Assembly (NCBI GenBank): GCA_020724685.1
Contig: DYGP01000031.1
Span: 1,026-6,968, forward strand
DNA from: Candidatus Paceibacter sp.
Lineage (GTDB): Bacteria > Patescibacteriota > Minisyncoccia > UBA6257 > GWB1-50-10
Direction of reading: 5' to 3'
Length of the DNA: 5,943 nt
Shown here: one piece after another, positions 5,886-5,943 of the stretch
Layout of the letters: every line of letters begins with the position of its first letter
Numbering within the stretch: position 1 is the stretch's first letter
Notes under the pieces: model-generated
What the model saw: only the letters and a program-made list of their open reading frames with translations
Told to the model about the DNA's origin: nothing
Database searches by the model: none
Translations under genes and position numbers: made by a program

Positions 5886-5943
5886 TTAAATGGATAGAAC
5901 GCTGGCCTCCGAAGCTGGTAATAGAGGTTCGACTCCTCTCGAG
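5876..5943 (+). tRNA. tRNA-Arg (anticodon CCG), 3' end cut by window edge
   Basis: The sequence folds as a tRNA. The acceptor 5' strand is GCCCTCG (5876-5882), then T8-A9, and a D arm (5885-5900) with the loop GG at 5892-5893. The anticodon stem is CTGGC/GCTGG (5902-5906, 5914-5918), with two G-U pairs, around the loop CTCCGAA. The anticodon CCG at 5909-5911 reads the Arg codon CGG. A four-base variable loop TAAT follows, then the T arm AGAGG-TTCGACT-CCTCT (5923-5939). The acceptor 3' strand CGAG (5940-5943) pairs with CTCG; three more pairing bases (expected GGC), the discriminator and CCA are beyond the edge. The first ten bases overlap the end of the ligase gene, whose TAG stop is made of tRNA positions 8-10. 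A weak own promoter is possible (TTGCGC at 5839, TAGAGT at 5861, 16-base spacer). Otherwise it must be cut from the ligase transcript. Confidence 0.92.

Overview
The window looks like a piece of a chromosome from an uncultivated bacterium of the Candidate Phyla Radiation (Patescibacteria, probably Parcubacteria-like). This is an inference from gene content and style. Genes are tightly packed with gaps of a few bases or overlaps, Shine-Dalgarno motifs are weak or absent, and there is a stand-alone EF-Tu domain II-like protein and a LOG-like protein of a kind I associate with these genomes. No sequence search was run, so the lineage is tentative. I see no insertion sequence, phage gene, CRISPR array or integrase, so this reads as a housekeeping region.

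Layout. Positions 1-272 on the minus strand encode ribosomal protein S20 (rpsT); its stop codon is cut by the window edge. A 187-base divergent intergenic region (273-459) holds extended -10 elements for rpsT on the minus strand and for ruvA on the plus strand. I see nothing else convincing there. Everything after it is on the plus strand: ruvA (460-1041), a CPSF-73-like beta-CASP metallo-beta-lactamase ribonuclease (1081-2439), a LOG/SLOG Rossmann protein (2447-3064), a small lysine-rich protein with an EF-Tu domain II-like barrel (3069-3419), an aromatic/neutral amino-acid permease-like protein (3421-4539), an O-antigen ligase/polymerase-family membrane protein (4518-5885), and a tRNA-Arg(CCG) that starts inside the last codons of the ligase gene and runs off the right edge (5876-5943).

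How the genes work together. The first part concerns nucleic acids and translation: S20, Holliday-junction binding, RNA processing, and a translation-factor-like barrel. The second part is a two-gene membrane unit for amino-acid uptake and surface-glycan attachment or polymerisation. ruvA, the ribonuclease gene and the LOG-like gene each have their own TGN-TATMAT extended -10 only 6-8 bases before the ATG, which suggests separate, essentially leaderless transcripts. From the LOG-like gene to the tRNA the spacing suggests one cotranscribed run with translational coupling.

The points most worth a second look are the repeated promoter-on-start-codon arrangement, the loss of the motif C histidine in the beta-CASP nuclease (Q420), and the ten-base overlap of the ligase gene with the tRNA. 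I found no convincing evidence of a new multi-gene defence or mobile system.
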